The notes beneath the pieces are model-generated. The model was not told the DNA's origin. It searched no databases and saw nothing but the letters and a program-made list of their open reading frames with translations. Below are positions 63,350 through 64,000 of a stretch of 64,000 nt of DNA, in pieces. Numbering within the stretch: position 1 is the stretch's first letter; each line of letters begins with the position of its first letter. The stretch is taken from NCBI GenBank assembly GCA_020633555.1, contig JACKDL010000006.1:1-64000 (forward strand), in the 5' to 3' direction. Both the position numbers and the translations under genes were made by a program. Origin of the DNA: Myxococcales bacterium (GTDB taxonomy: Bacteria; Myxococcota_A; Bradymonadia; UBA7976; UBA1532).

Positions 63350-64000
63350 ATGATCGTCGACGCCGTGATCCCTGCGCTGAATGAGGAGGCGGCCCTGCCG
63401 GGTGTGCTGGCCACGGTGGTGCCCCGGCCCGAGCTGCGCCGGGTGGTGGTGGCCGACAACGGCAGCACCGATGGGACCTGGCGGGCGATCCAGGCGGGCG
63501 GGGCCGTGCCCGTCTGGGCTGGGCTGCGGGGCTACGGGAGCGCCTGCCTGGCGGCCCTGGCGGCCTTGGCGAAGGACCCGCCGGACGTGGTGGTGTTCCT
63601 GGACGCAGACGGCGCGGACGATCCGGCGGATCTGCCCGCGCTGCTCGAGCCCATCGCCCTCGGGCGCGCGGATCTGGTCATCGGGTCCCGGGTGCGTGGC
63701 CCCCATGAGCCCGGGGCGCTCACGCCAGTGCAGGTGTTCGGCAACGCGCTCTCGTGCGTGCTGATTCACGGGCTGTTCGGCGTGCGCTTCACGGATCTGG
63801 GGCCGTTCCGTGCGGTCCGCTGGGAGGCCCTGCAGGCGCTGGAGATGGCGGACCGCAACTTCGGCTGGACGGTGGAGATGCAGGCCAAGGCCGCGCGGCG
63901 GGGGCTGCGCTGCGCCGAGGTGCCGGTGACCTACCGCCGACGGGCGGCCGGCCAGAGCAAGGTTTCGGGCACCGTGCGGGGTTCGGCCAAGGCCGGCGCC
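63350..64000 (+). CDS. Family 2 glycosyltransferase, 3' end cut by window
   Basis: 217 residues are visible. GT-A fold: MIVDAVIPALNEEAALPGVL, VVVADNGSTDGTW, a DxD site in VVVFLDADGADDPADLP (metal and nucleotide-sugar binding), VIGSRVRG, and the dolichyl/polyprenyl-phosphate glycosyltransferase-like block RFTDLGPFRAVRWEALQALEMADRNFGWTVEMQAKAARRGLRCAEVPV followed by YRRRAAGQSKVSGT. This suggests transfer from a nucleotide sugar to a polyprenyl phosphate or similar acceptor. GGAG eight bases before the ATG supports the start. Divergent from purM. Confidence 0.9.
   Translation, partial: MIVDAVIPALNEEAALPGVLATVVPRPELRRVVVADNGSTDGTWRAIQAGGAVPVWAGLRGYGSACLAALAALAKDPPDVVVFLDADGADDPADLPALLEPIALGRADLVIGSRVRGPHEPGALTPVQVFGNALSCVLIHGLFGVRFTDLGPFRAVRWEALQALEMADRNFGWTVEMQAKAARRGLRCAEVPVTYRRRAAGQSKVSGTVRGSAKAGA

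Overview
This window is about 70% GC, with genes packed on both strands, many 4-bp ATGA/GTGA start-stop overlaps, and no tRNA, rRNA, CRISPR array, phage or transposase that I could find. Long secreted Cys-rich lipoproteins with Gly-rich tethers, a Ser/Thr kinase fused to an FGE-sulfatase domain, PEGA and HEAT proteins, a degenerate HD-GYP protein, MraZ and a meso-DAP-type MurE together suggest a Gram-negative Myxococcota/Bradymonadota-type bacterium (formerly Deltaproteobacteria). The phylum is an inference from gene content, not from a marker tree.

Layout. 1-13834: a truncated ettA (translation-throttle ABC-F ATPase) with a 42-residue very basic protein gene just upstream of it. Next come three giant exported proteins (a Cys-rich/PPC lipoprotein, a PKD/beta-propeller protein and, divergently, a second Cys-rich lipoprotein), a small Pro-rich membrane-anchored protein and a kynureninase-like PLP enzyme. 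13925-20835: an overlapping run of a HEAT-repeat protein, a degenerate HD-GYP protein, YqgE, a six-helix NrsF/DUF1109-like membrane protein and alanine racemase. 20808-30241: kinase-FGE fusion, a lipoprotein with a hydrolase-like core lacking its nucleophile, a YbiT-type ABC-F ATPase, NhaA, a small tail-anchored protein and a small outer-membrane protein.

30242-45603 is the division/cell-wall (dcw) cluster: promoter and MraZ box, then mraZ-rsmH-ftsL-ftsI-murE/murF (one fused gene)-mraY-ftsW-murG-ddl-ftsQ-ftsA-ftsZ, closed by a strong hairpin terminator. These genes make UDP-MurNAc-pentapeptide and lipid II and build the divisome, but murD, murC and murB are absent. Immediately downstream lie two near-identical ~263-bp tandem copies of a highly structured, apparently non-coding element, followed by a lower-GC pilin-like gene.

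46895-64000: a secreted protein; a minus-strand envelope block (AsmA - outer-membrane barrel - argH - lipoprotein - ggt); a PEGA protein with a zinc-ribbon membrane protein; dnaE; an IHF/HU gene; purM; and the 5' part of a family-2 glycosyltransferase cut by the window end.

Regulatory pattern: several genes have a TAnnnT -10-like box only 6-7 bases before the chosen ATG and no Shine-Dalgarno sequence, suggesting leaderless mRNAs. Most other starts have clear GGAGG-type sites.
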